NCBI GenBank assembly: GCA_002436505.1
Contig: DJML01000098.1
Coordinates: 2,527-10,361 of the forward strand
DNA: 7,835 bases
Source of the DNA: Bacteroidetes bacterium UBA6491
Lineage (GTDB): Bacteria; Bacteroidota; Bacteroidia; NS11-12g; UBA9320
Reading direction: 5' to 3'
Part shown: piece after piece, positions 1-7,112 of the stretch
How the letters are laid out: every line of letters begins with the position of its first letter
Numbering within the stretch: position 1 is the stretch's first letter
Made by a program: the position numbers and the translations under genes
The notes under the pieces: generated by a model
What the model was told of the DNA's origin: nothing
Database searches by the model: none
What the model saw: only the letters and a program-made list of their open reading frames with translations

Positions 1-1
1 T

Positions 2-2863
2 GCATGTAATAAATCACCTGTGAAGCATGCTTTACCGTACCTTGAGAAACCCGACAACGTGACTCCTGGCATACCATTGTATTATGCAACAAGTTGCGGC
101 GTGTACAATGAGGGCTTCCCTATTGTTGCCAAAGTGCGTGAAGGCAGACCGATAAAATTAGACGGAAACGATAAGTCAACGCTTTCAAATGGCGGACTTG
201 ATGCCATTGGACAGGCGTCAATCCTTAGCCTTTATGATGTGAACAGACTTCCGAACCCTCTTATTAAAGGTGTAGAGACCAATAACTGGAACGAGGTTGA
301 CAAGGAGGTTATCAATAAGTTAAAGGCCGTTTCTGTTGAAGGAAAAAAGATCGCTGTTGTTACTCCATCTGCAACAGGACCTGTTCTTCAGAGTGCTGTC
401 AACAATTTCGTTAATGCATACGCCGGAGCAGAACATATTTCATACGACCCTATCTCTTATTCAGGGATCCTTGATGCAAATGAGGCGAGTTTTGGAAAAA
501 GGGTCATCCCAAATTACCAGTTCTCTAAAGCAGATGTGATCGTCAGTTTTGGCGCTGACTTCCTCGGCACATGGATATCTCCTGTGAGGTTCCAGTCGGA
601 TTACTCAGCTAAAAGGGTACCTACTGCTGACAATCGCAAAATGTCATTGCACATACAGGTAGAATCATTGCTGAGTGTAACCGGTACCAATGCCGATCAT
701 CGCTTTACAATGCAGGATTCTCAGGAAGGTATCTACCTGATGAGTCTTTACAATGCCCTTGCAAAGAATACAGGAGCAACTCAATTAAGGTCAACAGGTG
801 ACAAAGAACTTCCGGGAAATGGAATTAAGCAGATCGCTGAAGCTCTTTTGAATGCAAAAGGACGTTCTCTTGTGATCTCAAAATCAAATAATAAAGACCA
901 CCAGGTATTGGTGAATCATATAAATATGATGCTCGGCAACTATGGCAATGCCATTGATATTAACAAGCCATACCTGTCAAGTACATACAGTGAAACTAAA
1001 TTTGAAGCACTTGTTGCGGGTCTTCAGAACGGAACTTTCGGAGGTGTGGTCTTTGTTAATACAAACCCACTTTACTCCTATCACAATGCTACTGCGTTGG
1101 AAAAAGGACTCGATAATGCTTCTGTTGTAATCAGCACTTCCATGGTGCAGGATGAAACATCCTCAAAGGCGGCGGTGCACGCACCTGATAACCACTTTTT
1201 GGAAAGCTGGGACATCAAGGAGCCTCTAAAAGGCCACTTCGTGTTTTCCCAGCCTGTTATGACCAGGGTGTTCAATACCCGACAGGTCATTGAATCTCTT
1301 AACATATGGGCTGGCAGTCAGGTTTCTTCTGAAGAAGGATCCTATAAACTGGTAAAAGAATATTTCGCGAACAACATTGGCGGCGACTGGAAACAGGCAA
1401 TTCATGATGGTATCGCAGAGGTTTCAACCATTCTGTCAAATGTTGAAGGTGAAATTGAAAATGCAATGCTTTCACTTAATTCTACTGTTGATGTTGCAGC
1501 AATAGAAAGCGGTGCTAAAAAGACCGGTGACCTTGAACTTATACTGTATCAAAAGGTTGGCCCAAGAGATGGTACATGGTCGGTAAATCCGTGGTGTCAT
1601 GAGATGCCAGACCCGGTTACTAAAGTTTGCTATGACAACTATGTCACCATTTCAAAACCTGATGCTGAAAAACTTGGCATCGCTAATGGCGACATGGTGA
1701 GTATCAGCAGTAAAAATGCAAGTATCGATAAGATCCCTGCCCTTGTTCAGCCCGGACAGGTAAGAGGTACTCTTGGATTGGCCGTTGGATACGGAAGGAA
1801 TGTAAATCAGAAAATGGATAACGACCTCCGGGACCTGGGGCATAATGCCTATCCATTTGTTGAAATGCCAGGAAGTAGCAATTCAATGGTGATCACTTCC
1901 GGTATTAAGATTGAGAAAGTAGGAGGAAACTACGAGTTTGCACTTACACAAACGCACGATACGATCGAAGGTCGCGGCCATTTGCGCGAAGCGACACTTG
2001 AAGAATACAAAGCAAATCCTAAGGTCAGGAATGAACACTCACACCACCTGATTTCCCTGTGGAACGAACATGACCTGTCAACAGGTCATCATTGGGGCAT
2101 GGCTATCGACATGAATGCCTGTACAGGATGTGGAAGTTGTGTAGTAAGCTGTAGCATTGAGAACAACGTACCTGTTGTAGGACGTGACGAAGTTCGCCGC
2201 AGAAGAGAAATGCACTGGATCAGAATTGACCGGTACTATTCTTTCGGTGGTTCCAATGGAAAGAGCATGACAAGGCAGAACGACGTGGATGCAGCATCAG
2301 CTGATCTTTATGAAGATGTGGAAGTTGTATACCAGCCAGTGATGTGTCAGCATTGCGACCATGCTCCATGTGAAACTGTTTGTCCTGTACTTGCAACAAC
2401 ACATAGTTCTGAAGGATTGAACCAGATGACATACAACCGTTGCATCGGAACAAAATATTGTGGGAACAACTGCCCTTATAAAGTTCGTCGTTTCAACTGG
2501 TTCCGGTACAACATGAATGACAAGTACGACTACCATTTCAACAACGAACTTGGAAGGATGGTACTTAATCCTGACGTTACGGTTCGGTCAAGAGGTGTAA
2601 TGGAAAAGTGCAGTTTCTGTGTGCAAAACATACAATCAGCGAAGCTTAAAGCTAAGAAAGAAAACAGAAACCTATCTGATGGAGACGCTCAGACAGCCTG
2701 CGCTAAAGCGTGTCCTTCCAATGCGATCATATTTGGTGACATGAACGATCCTAATAGCAGGATCTCAGCAATTAAGAAGGATGAAAGATCCTATCATATG
2801 CTGGAGGAAGTAAATACAGCACCATCTGTGGTATACATGACCAAAATCAGAAACAAGAAATAA
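2..2863 (+). CDS. actB: Alternative complex III subunit ActB, molybdopterin-oxidoreductase-like and iron-sulfur fusion (5' partial)
   Basis: This is the iron-sulfur subunit of the quinol:electron-acceptor oxidoreductase ACIII. It lies on the periplasmic face and carries electrons from the quinol site toward the c-type haem subunits. The frame is open to the left edge, so the GTG at 20 is not a real start. About 953 residues are visible, and the missing N-terminus should hold a Tat-type signal. The part up to about 2000 resembles Mo-bisPGD oxidoreductases: it has the family segment ending SVTGTNADHR (641-703) and a dinucleotide-binding-like fold at about 1625-1800. It lacks the usual N-terminal Cx2Cx3C cluster site; a lone Cys remains in YYATSC. 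This fits ACIII, where this domain is reported to carry no molybdenum. The C-terminal part is a four-cluster ferredoxin domain. The first visible Cys (codon 5-7, after Ala) may be a lipidation site. actC follows after 37 bases. Identification is firm; cofactor content is inferred from the family. Confidence 0.96.
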   Translation, partial: ACNKSPVKHALPYLEKPDNVTPGIPLYYATSCGVYNEGFPIVAKVREGRPIKLDGNDKSTLSNGGLDAIGQASILSLYDVNRLPNPLIKGVETNNWNEVDKEVINKLKAVSVEGKKIAVVTPSATGPVLQSAVNNFVNAYAGAEHISYDPISYSGILDANEASFGKRVIPNYQFSKADVIVSFGADFLGTWISPVRFQSDYSAKRVPTADNRKMSLHIQVESLLSVTGTNADHRFTMQDSQEGIYLMSLYNALAKNTGATQLRSTGDKELPGNGIKQIAEALLNAKGRSLVISKSNNKDHQVLVNHINMMLGNYGNAIDINKPYLSSTYSETKFEALVAGLQNGTFGGVVFVNTNPLYSYHNATALEKGLDNASVVISTSMVQDETSSKAAVHAPDNHFLESWDIKEPLKGHFVFSQPVMTRVFNTRQVIESLNIWAGSQVSSEEGSYKLVKEYFANNIGGDWKQAIHDGIAEVSTILSNVEGEIENAMLSLNSTVDVAAIESGAKKTGDLELILYQKVGPRDGTWSVNPWCHEMPDPVTKVCYDNYVTISKPDAEKLGIANGDMVSISSKNASIDKIPALVQPGQVRGTLGLAVGYGRNVNQKMDNDLRDLGHNAYPFVEMPGSSNSMVITSGIKIEKVGGNYEFALTQTHDTIEGRGHLREATLEEYKANPKVRNEHSHHLISLWNEHDLSTGHHWGMAIDMNACTGCGSCVVSCSIENNVPVVGRDEVRRRREMHWIRIDRYYSFGGSNGKSMTRQNDVDAASADLYEDVEVVYQPVMCQHCDHAPCETVCPVLATTHSSEGLNQMTYNRCIGTKYCGNNCPYKVRRFNWFRYNMNDKYDYHFNNELGRMVLNPDVTVRSRGVMEKCSFCVQNIQSAKLKAKKENRNLSDGDAQTACAKACPSNAIIFGDMNDPNSRISAIKKDERSYHMLEEVNTAPSVVYMTKIRNKK
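2111..2719 (+). other. ActB C-terminal four-cluster iron-sulfur region
   Basis: Four cysteine groups are visible. CTGCGSCVVSC is at 2120-2152 and CQHCDHAPCETVC at 2345-2383. CIGTKYCGNNC, at 2441-2473, has only three Cys. The last group starts with CSFC at 2609-2620 and is joined by a later pair, CAKAC, at 2699-2713. That gives 15 Cys. In NrfC/PsrB-type subunits all four groups have four Cys. The group with Thr in place of the second Cys matches the known ACIII pattern of three [4Fe-4S] clusters and one [3Fe-4S] cluster. The Cys count is read directly; the cluster types are inferred from the family. Confidence 0.93.
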
Positions 2864-2900
2864 TAGGTAACGATCAATAAGTAATAATCAGAAGTAAGCA

Positions 2901-4247
2901 ATGTACGAAGCATCAATAAGAAAGCCTCTTGTAACGGGCAACAAAACAATCACTGACATCAGTGATGACATTTGCAGACCGATCGAGAACAAACCGACAA
3001 AGTTGTGGTACCTTGGTTTTACCATTTCCTTCATCTTTTTAGGAATAATGGGAGTCAGCCTTGCCTGGACCACCTGGGAAGGTATCGGAACCTGGGGTGT
3101 TAACAAGACCATTATGTGGGGTTGGGATATTACCAACTTCGTTTTCTGGGTCGGTATCGGTCATGCGGGAACTCTGATCTCTGCGATCCTCCTGCTTTTC
3201 AGACAAAAATGGAGGATGGCCATCAACCGCTCTGCGGAAGCCATGACGATCTTTGCCGTAATGTGTGCTGCCATATTCCCATTGTTCCATATGGGTAGGG
3301 TTTGGCTTGGTTACTGGCCACTGCCTTTGCCTAATGCTTTTGGATCATTATGGGTGAATTTTAACTCACCACTTTTGTGGGACGTTTTTGCGATCTCTAC
3401 ATATTTTTCTGTGTCATTATTGTTCTGGTATCTTGGTCTTATTCCGGATATCGCTACTGTTCGTGACCGTGCAACTACCAAGGCCAGAAAATTCTGGTAT
3501 GGTTTCTTTGCTATGGGCTGGGACGGTTCTGCAAGAACATGGCACCGTTATGAAGTTGTTTCACTGATCCTTGCAGGGGTGTCAACCCCACTGGTACTTT
3601 CAGTGCATACCATTGTATCCTTTGACTTTGCCACATCGGTCATTCCGGGCTGGCATACCACCATCTTTCCACCGTACTTTGTTGCCGGTGCGATCTTCTC
3701 AGGATTCGGAATGGTACTTACCCTGCTTGTAATAGCCAGGTCGGTATTGAAACTTACTGATTATATTACCGTTGAGCACCTTGAAGCCATGACCAAAGTA
3801 GTTATGCTTACAGGATCGATGGTAGGACTCGCATATTTGACTGAATTTTTTATTGCTCAGTACTCAGGAGTCGAATACGAACAATATGCATTCCTGAACA
3901 GAGCTACAGGTCCTTACTGGTGGGCCTACTGGACGATGATGACATGTAACCTTCTTGCTCCTCAGGTGTTCTGGTTCAAATGGGCCAGAACCACTCCATG
4001 GTTTATTTTCATCATGTCGATAGTAGTTAATATTGGAATGTGGTTCGAAAGATTTGTGATCATTGTTACTTCCCTGCATAGAGATTATCTCCCATCATCA
4101 TGGGCAATGTACTCTCCAACAATTACCGAGGTCGGTATATTCCTGGGAACAATGGGATTGTTCTTCACCTGCTTCTTCTTGTTCAGCAAGTATTTGCCGG
4201 TAGTGAACATGTCAGAAATGAAAAGTATTGTTAAAAGCCGCGAGTAA
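2901..4247 (+). CDS. actC: Alternative complex III membrane subunit ActC (NrfD/PsrC family, quinol site)
   Basis: This 448-residue integral membrane protein of the NrfD/PsrC family is the ACIII subunit thought to bind and oxidise quinol and hand electrons to the [3Fe-4S] cluster of ActB. I count about ten hydrophobic segments, near residues 36-58, 76-100, 112-133, 158-182, 219-242, 257-281, 297-319, 338-358, 366-390 and 408-432. The N-terminus (RKPLVTGNKTITDISDDI) and the PLFHMGRVWLGYWPLP segment are typical of ActC. His130 and Asp161 lie about where quinone-site and proton-path residues are described in the family; this alignment is from memory. The conserved segment from about 383 contains ERFVIIVTSLHRDY. 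The ATG at 2901 follows an A-rich leader without a clear Shine-Dalgarno sequence and gives the usual ActC N-terminus. The gene lies between actB and actD with short gaps, so co-transcription is likely. Length is normal and no damage is seen. Confidence 0.96.
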   Translation: MYEASIRKPLVTGNKTITDISDDICRPIENKPTKLWYLGFTISFIFLGIMGVSLAWTTWEGIGTWGVNKTIMWGWDITNFVFWVGIGHAGTLISAILLLFRQKWRMAINRSAEAMTIFAVMCAAIFPLFHMGRVWLGYWPLPLPNAFGSLWVNFNSPLLWDVFAISTYFSVSLLFWYLGLIPDIATVRDRATTKARKFWYGFFAMGWDGSARTWHRYEVVSLILAGVSTPLVLSVHTIVSFDFATSVIPGWHTTIFPPYFVAGAIFSGFGMVLTLLVIARSVLKLTDYITVEHLEAMTKVVMLTGSMVGLAYLTEFFIAQYSGVEYEQYAFLNRATGPYWWAYWTMMTCNLLAPQVFWFKWARTTPWFIFIMSIVVNIGMWFERFVIIVTSLHRDYLPSSWAMYSPTITEVGIFLGTMGLFFTCFFLFSKYLPVVNMSEMKSIVKSRE

Positions 4248-4294
4248 TTATCCGCGTAATAAAGAAATTAATAGAACTCAAGATATAAAAATAC

Positions 4295-4864
4295 ATGCTT
4301 GACAAGAATTTAATAGTTGGAGTTTACGATAACGAGGACAATCTGATGTCCACCGTCGGTCGTTTGCGCAAAAAGGGAGTTGAGATCTTTGACTGTTTCA
4401 CCCCATATCCTGTGCATAACCTGGATAAGGAAATGGGCATTAAAAGGTCCAACCTTACTGTTGGCGCATTTATTTGCGGATCACTGGGTTTCCTTTCAGG
4501 AACATTGCTGCAGTTTTACATGATGACCAATCACCTTGGTACGTTCAAAAGCTGGCCTATGAATATTGGAGGTAAACCAATGGATTATCTTATGCTGCCA
4601 AGTATGATGCCGGTAATGTTTGAGTTAACGATCCTGTTCACTGCGTTTGGTATTGGCATTCTGTTCTTTATCAGAAGTAGGATGATCCATGGCAAAATAG
4701 CTGCAATACTGGATCCAAGACAAACTCAGGACAGGTTGCTAATAGCGATCGAGCCCGGACATCTTGGGATCTCAAGAGATGAATTGAATCAGATCCTTAA
4801 AGAAGAAGGAGCGATTGAACTCAGAGAAAGAAAAGACGGAGAACAGGTGGTGATTAATGTCTAA
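4295..4864 (+). CDS. actD: Alternative complex III subunit ActD (DUF3341 family)
   Basis: This 189-residue small membrane subunit of ACIII belongs to the DUF3341 family. An N-terminal soluble part (residues 1-50) begins LIVGVYDNEDNL and carries the family signature TPYPVHNLDKEMGIKRS at 36-52. Two transmembrane segments follow, near 53-76 and 103-127. The linker between them contains the conserved WPMNIGGKP (87-95). The tail (128-189) is polar and charged. No cofactor-binding motif is visible. In the family ActD is a structural subunit next to the NrfD-like proteins; a direct role in electron transfer is not established. The start at 4295 follows an A-rich stretch (gatataaaaatac) and gives the normal N-terminus. 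The stop at 4862-4864 lies inside the beginning of actE, which suggests coupled translation. Confidence 0.94.
   Translation: MLDKNLIVGVYDNEDNLMSTVGRLRKKGVEIFDCFTPYPVHNLDKEMGIKRSNLTVGAFICGSLGFLSGTLLQFYMMTNHLGTFKSWPMNIGGKPMDYLMLPSMMPVMFELTILFTAFGIGILFFIRSRMIHGKIAAILDPRQTQDRLLIAIEPGHLGISRDELNQILKEEGAIELRERKDGEQVVINV
4857..4864 (+). other. actD/actE overlap, likely translational coupling
   Basis: The first in-frame ATG of actE (4857-4859) lies before the actD stop TAA (4862-4864), in another frame. The A/G-rich stretch AAAGGA at 4863-4868 could serve the ATG at 4872 or 4878 instead. Either way, ribosomes ending actD finish at the actE start region, so the two subunits are probably made in a coupled manner. 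Confidence 0.6.
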
Positions 4865-5567
4865 AGGAAAAATGAAGATGAAACAAATTAGAATATACCT
4901 TTATATAGTAGCAGGGATTTCAAGCCTTGGACTCATGTCGTCATGCGTTAGCGAAGGCAACGAACCAGGGATTGAATTTGCACCAAACATGTACGTTTCT
5001 GAAGCGTATGAAGCATATACCCAGGTCGGTGAAATGAGTTACAATAAGCAGTATGGCGGTATGACTATGCGACCTCCTGCTGAAGGAACCATTGCCAGGG
5101 GACAACTTGACTACTATCAATACGAGGAAGGATACGAAGCTTCCGTTGATTGGGCAAACCCCTTGGAAAGAAATAAGGAGAATGTTAATAACGGTCAGGT
5201 CCTTTATGAAAGAAACTGTGCCCATTGCCATGGCATGACCGGCAAAAATGACGGTTCAGTTGTAAAGAATTCAGAATACCCAAGTCCACCTTGGACCGGT
5301 TATGATGCCGATTATATCAAAACATTGCCTGATGGTAAAATGTTTCACACCATTACTTTTGGCAAAGGGGTTATGGGGCCACATGCACCATTGCTTTCGC
5401 CGAATGAAAGATGGCAGGTAGTACATTATATCAGGAAATTAAGCCTGGGCGATGGTTTTACTTTGGCTGAGGAATCTGTGATGGAAGCCATTCCTACAGA
5501 TTCGACTGTAAATATGGTAACAGAAGAAGCCGTGACGGAAGAAAATGCTCAGAACGGGCATTTATAA
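4857..5567 (+). CDS. actE: Alternative complex III subunit ActE, mono-haem cytochrome c lipoprotein
   Basis: This is the mono-haem cytochrome c subunit of ACIII, exported and probably membrane-anchored; it passes electrons on toward the terminal acceptor. The first ATG gives 236 residues. The haem motif CAHCH is at residues 121-125 (5217-5231), and Met173 in GKGVMGPHAP is the likely sixth iron ligand. The segment MRPPAEGTIARG (71-82) is conserved in ActE. The N-terminus is a lipoprotein-type signal: basic start, hydrophobic stretch, then LMSSC with Cys30 as the probable lipidated residue. The start is ambiguous between 4857, 4872 and 4878. AAGGA lies just upstream of 4872, and the two later starts give a more usual signal peptide. 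The last 34 residues (203-236) form an acidic tail without Lys or Arg. The gene overlaps actD by 8 bases if 4857 is used. Confidence 0.94.
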   Translation: MSKGKMKMKQIRIYLYIVAGISSLGLMSSCVSEGNEPGIEFAPNMYVSEAYEAYTQVGEMSYNKQYGGMTMRPPAEGTIARGQLDYYQYEEGYEASVDWANPLERNKENVNNGQVLYERNCAHCHGMTGKNDGSVVKNSEYPSPPWTGYDADYIKTLPDGKMFHTITFGKGVMGPHAPLLSPNERWQVVHYIRKLSLGDGFTLAEESVMEAIPTDSTVNMVTEEAVTEENAQNGHL

Positions 5568-5609
5568 GGTTGTAATAAAACATTTAAGTTAAAGAACAAA
5601 AATATCCCT

Positions 5610-6965
5610 ATGGGTCACCATTATATAACTGAGATCAAAGAAGAAAAATTCGAGTTCACAACGAAATCTCGAATATTTGTTACGGCCATTTTAGTCCTGG
5701 GAATCATCCTGGCTGTGATTGGCGGCATTCAGGTCAATAGCAATGCTGTTGACTCCACTGAGGAGCATGCAATGGCACAGGTGGATCACCACGAGGAAAA
5801 TGCACAGGACCACAGCAGTGGAGAAGTTCATGAAATGCATGGTGAACAATCGTCTCATGCTTCTAACGGAACTGTGAGGATCTGGGCTAACCTGCTGATG
5901 AACGCATATTACTTTATGCTGTTCGGAATGGGTGCAATGTTCTTCTGGGCTGTTAATTATGTGGCTAATGCAGGTTGGTCAACCATGGTTAAGCGAGTGG
6001 TCGAAGCGATCTCTGCTTACATTATTCCTGGAGCGATCCTTTTACTTGTGATCCTGATCGCAGGCGGTGACCACATTTATCACTGGATACAATACCAGGA
6101 ACTTGGCCTGGTGGAAGGTGATCCCGGCTTTGATAAGATTCTTAATGAAAAAGCCTGGTTCCTTAACAAAGGTTGGTTATACGCAGGCGTTGGCGTTATT
6201 ACATTGGCATGGATCGCTTTTCGATTCATCCTTCGCCGATTCTCGCTAAAAGAAGATGAGGAGGCCGACACCAAATATTTCTATAAGAGCGTGCGGTATT
6301 CAGCTGGTTTTATTGCATTTTTTGCATTCTCAATTTCAGTATTCAGCTGGATTGTTATAATGAGTATAGATGCACACTGGTTCAGTACCATTTTCTCTGT
6401 TTACAATTTTGCGGTGACTTTCGTTACAGGTCTTACTGTGCTTGCCATGTTCGTATTGTACCTGAAATCTAAAGGTTATATGGAGCTTGTATCTGATGAA
6501 GTAATTCATGACATTGGCAAATTCATGTTTGCTTTCAGCATTTTCTGGGGATATATATGGTTGTCACAATACCTGCTTATTTGGTACGCGAACCTACCAG
6601 AAGAGACCATTTATTTTGACGCACGTGTCAATACAGGCTTCGAACCCATGTTCCTGGTTAACATTTTCATGTGCTTTGTTCTTCCATTCCTGATCCTTAT
6701 GATGAGAAATGCAAAACGTAATCCGAAAGTTATGATCCTGGCCGGATCGATCATTCTGATCGGCCATTGGCTCGATATGTTCCTTATGGTAATGCCTGGA
6801 ACCGTAGGTACTTCTGCAACGATTGGAATGCTTGAGATCGGTGTGACCATGGCATTTGCCGGATTGTTCATTTACGTTGTGCTTAACGCATTGTCAAAAG
6901 CATCGCTGTATCCAAAGAATCATCCGTATCTGTTAGAATCTGCCAACCACGATGTAGGCGTATAG
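5610..6965 (+). CDS. actF: Alternative complex III membrane subunit ActF (second NrfD-like protein)
   Basis: This 451-residue integral membrane protein is the second NrfD-like subunit of ACIII. It pairs with ActC in the membrane and has been proposed to take part in proton movement; a quinone is not generally seen bound to it. About ten hydrophobic segments lie near residues 22-42, 95-117, 131-152, 187-206, 229-252, 260-285, 303-325, 347-366, 374-396 and 404-427. Signature stretches are MSIDAHWFSTIFSVYNFA (251-268) and FSIFWGYIWLSQYLLIWYAN (309-328), both typical of ActF. The first loop (about 49-83) is rich in His and acidic residues. The ATG at 5610 lies 42 bases after actE with no clear Shine-Dalgarno sequence, and the resulting N-terminus ahead of helix 1 looks normal. 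A strong terminator follows 22 bases after the stop, so this is the last gene of the operon. Confidence 0.95.
   Translation: MGHHYITEIKEEKFEFTTKSRIFVTAILVLGIILAVIGGIQVNSNAVDSTEEHAMAQVDHHEENAQDHSSGEVHEMHGEQSSHASNGTVRIWANLLMNAYYFMLFGMGAMFFWAVNYVANAGWSTMVKRVVEAISAYIIPGAILLLVILIAGGDHIYHWIQYQELGLVEGDPGFDKILNEKAWFLNKGWLYAGVGVITLAWIAFRFILRRFSLKEDEEADTKYFYKSVRYSAGFIAFFAFSISVFSWIVIMSIDAHWFSTIFSVYNFAVTFVTGLTVLAMFVLYLKSKGYMELVSDEVIHDIGKFMFAFSIFWGYIWLSQYLLIWYANLPEETIYFDARVNTGFEPMFLVNIFMCFVLPFLILMMRNAKRNPKVMILAGSIILIGHWLDMFLMVMPGTVGTSATIGMLEIGVTMAFAGLFIYVVLNALSKASLYPKNHPYLLESANHDVGV
5754..5858 (+). other. His/Glu/Asp-rich loop in ActF
   Basis: Residues 49-83 of ActF, between hydrophobic segments 1 and 2, contain seven His (53, 60, 61, 68, 74, 77, 83) and nine acidic residues, with no Lys or Arg. 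The stretch is low in complexity and hydrophilic. I recall similar His-rich loops in flavobacterial ActF proteins, so it is probably a lineage trait rather than an isolated insertion. Metal binding or proton buffering is possible but not shown. Confidence 0.75.
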
Positions 6966-6987
6966 CAACAGACATAATTAAAATTTT

Positions 6988-7025
6988 AATAGCTCTATCT
7001 TTTAAAAGATGGAGCTATTTTTTTT
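6988..7025 (+). terminator. Intrinsic terminator of the act operon
   Basis: The left arm AATAGCTCTATCTTTT (6988-7003) pairs with AAAAGATGGAGCTATT (7004-7019). There is one G-U pair, and a few central A/T bases must open to form the loop. Eight T residues follow at 7018-7025, two of them shared with the arm. It begins 22 bases after the actF stop and points in the operon's direction. The opposite strand lacks a comparable T-run after the stem, so I read it as one-directional. Confidence 0.92.
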
Positions 7026-7112
7026 CTGATCAGATCTGTCTGTCATATGGATCCGAACAGATCATTATGTTCTATTCCAACAACTTATCCTGGTAATAAC
7101 GATACGATAAAC
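7026..7112. other. Intergenic space between convergent genes
   Basis: This short stretch lies between the act terminator and the stop of the - strand gene. It contains a weak inverted repeat, GATCTGT at 7033-7039 and ACAGATC at 7057-7063, with a 17-base loop and no T-run on either side. I see no convincing terminator for the - strand gene and no small gene. Confidence 0.5.

Noticed and set aside
20..22. GTG at 20 as the start of actB
   Set aside because: The frame is open to the left edge, and the residues before it match the expected region ahead of the conserved ActB N-terminus.
1..2863. An NrfABCD/Psr-type or formate dehydrogenase-type reductase operon instead of ACIII
   Set aside because: The fusion of a Mo-oxidoreductase-like domain lacking its N-terminal cluster site with a four-cluster domain, two NrfD-like proteins, a DUF3341 protein and a mono-haem cytochrome is specific to ACIII.
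4941..5231. 96-codon open frame on the - strand inside actE
   Set aside because: It lies antisense to a well-supported cytochrome c gene, has no recognisable domain, and looks like a chance frame. The other short frames inside the act genes were dropped for the same reason.
6977..6990. Perfect palindrome ATTAAAATTTTAAT just before the terminator
   Set aside because: It is pure A/T and short, partly overlaps the terminator arm, and is likely chance in an A/T-rich spacer.
7033..7063. Inverted repeat GATCTGT/ACAGATC as a terminator for the - strand gene
   Set aside because: The stem is only seven pairs with a 17-base loop, and it is followed on the - strand by A residues rather than T residues.
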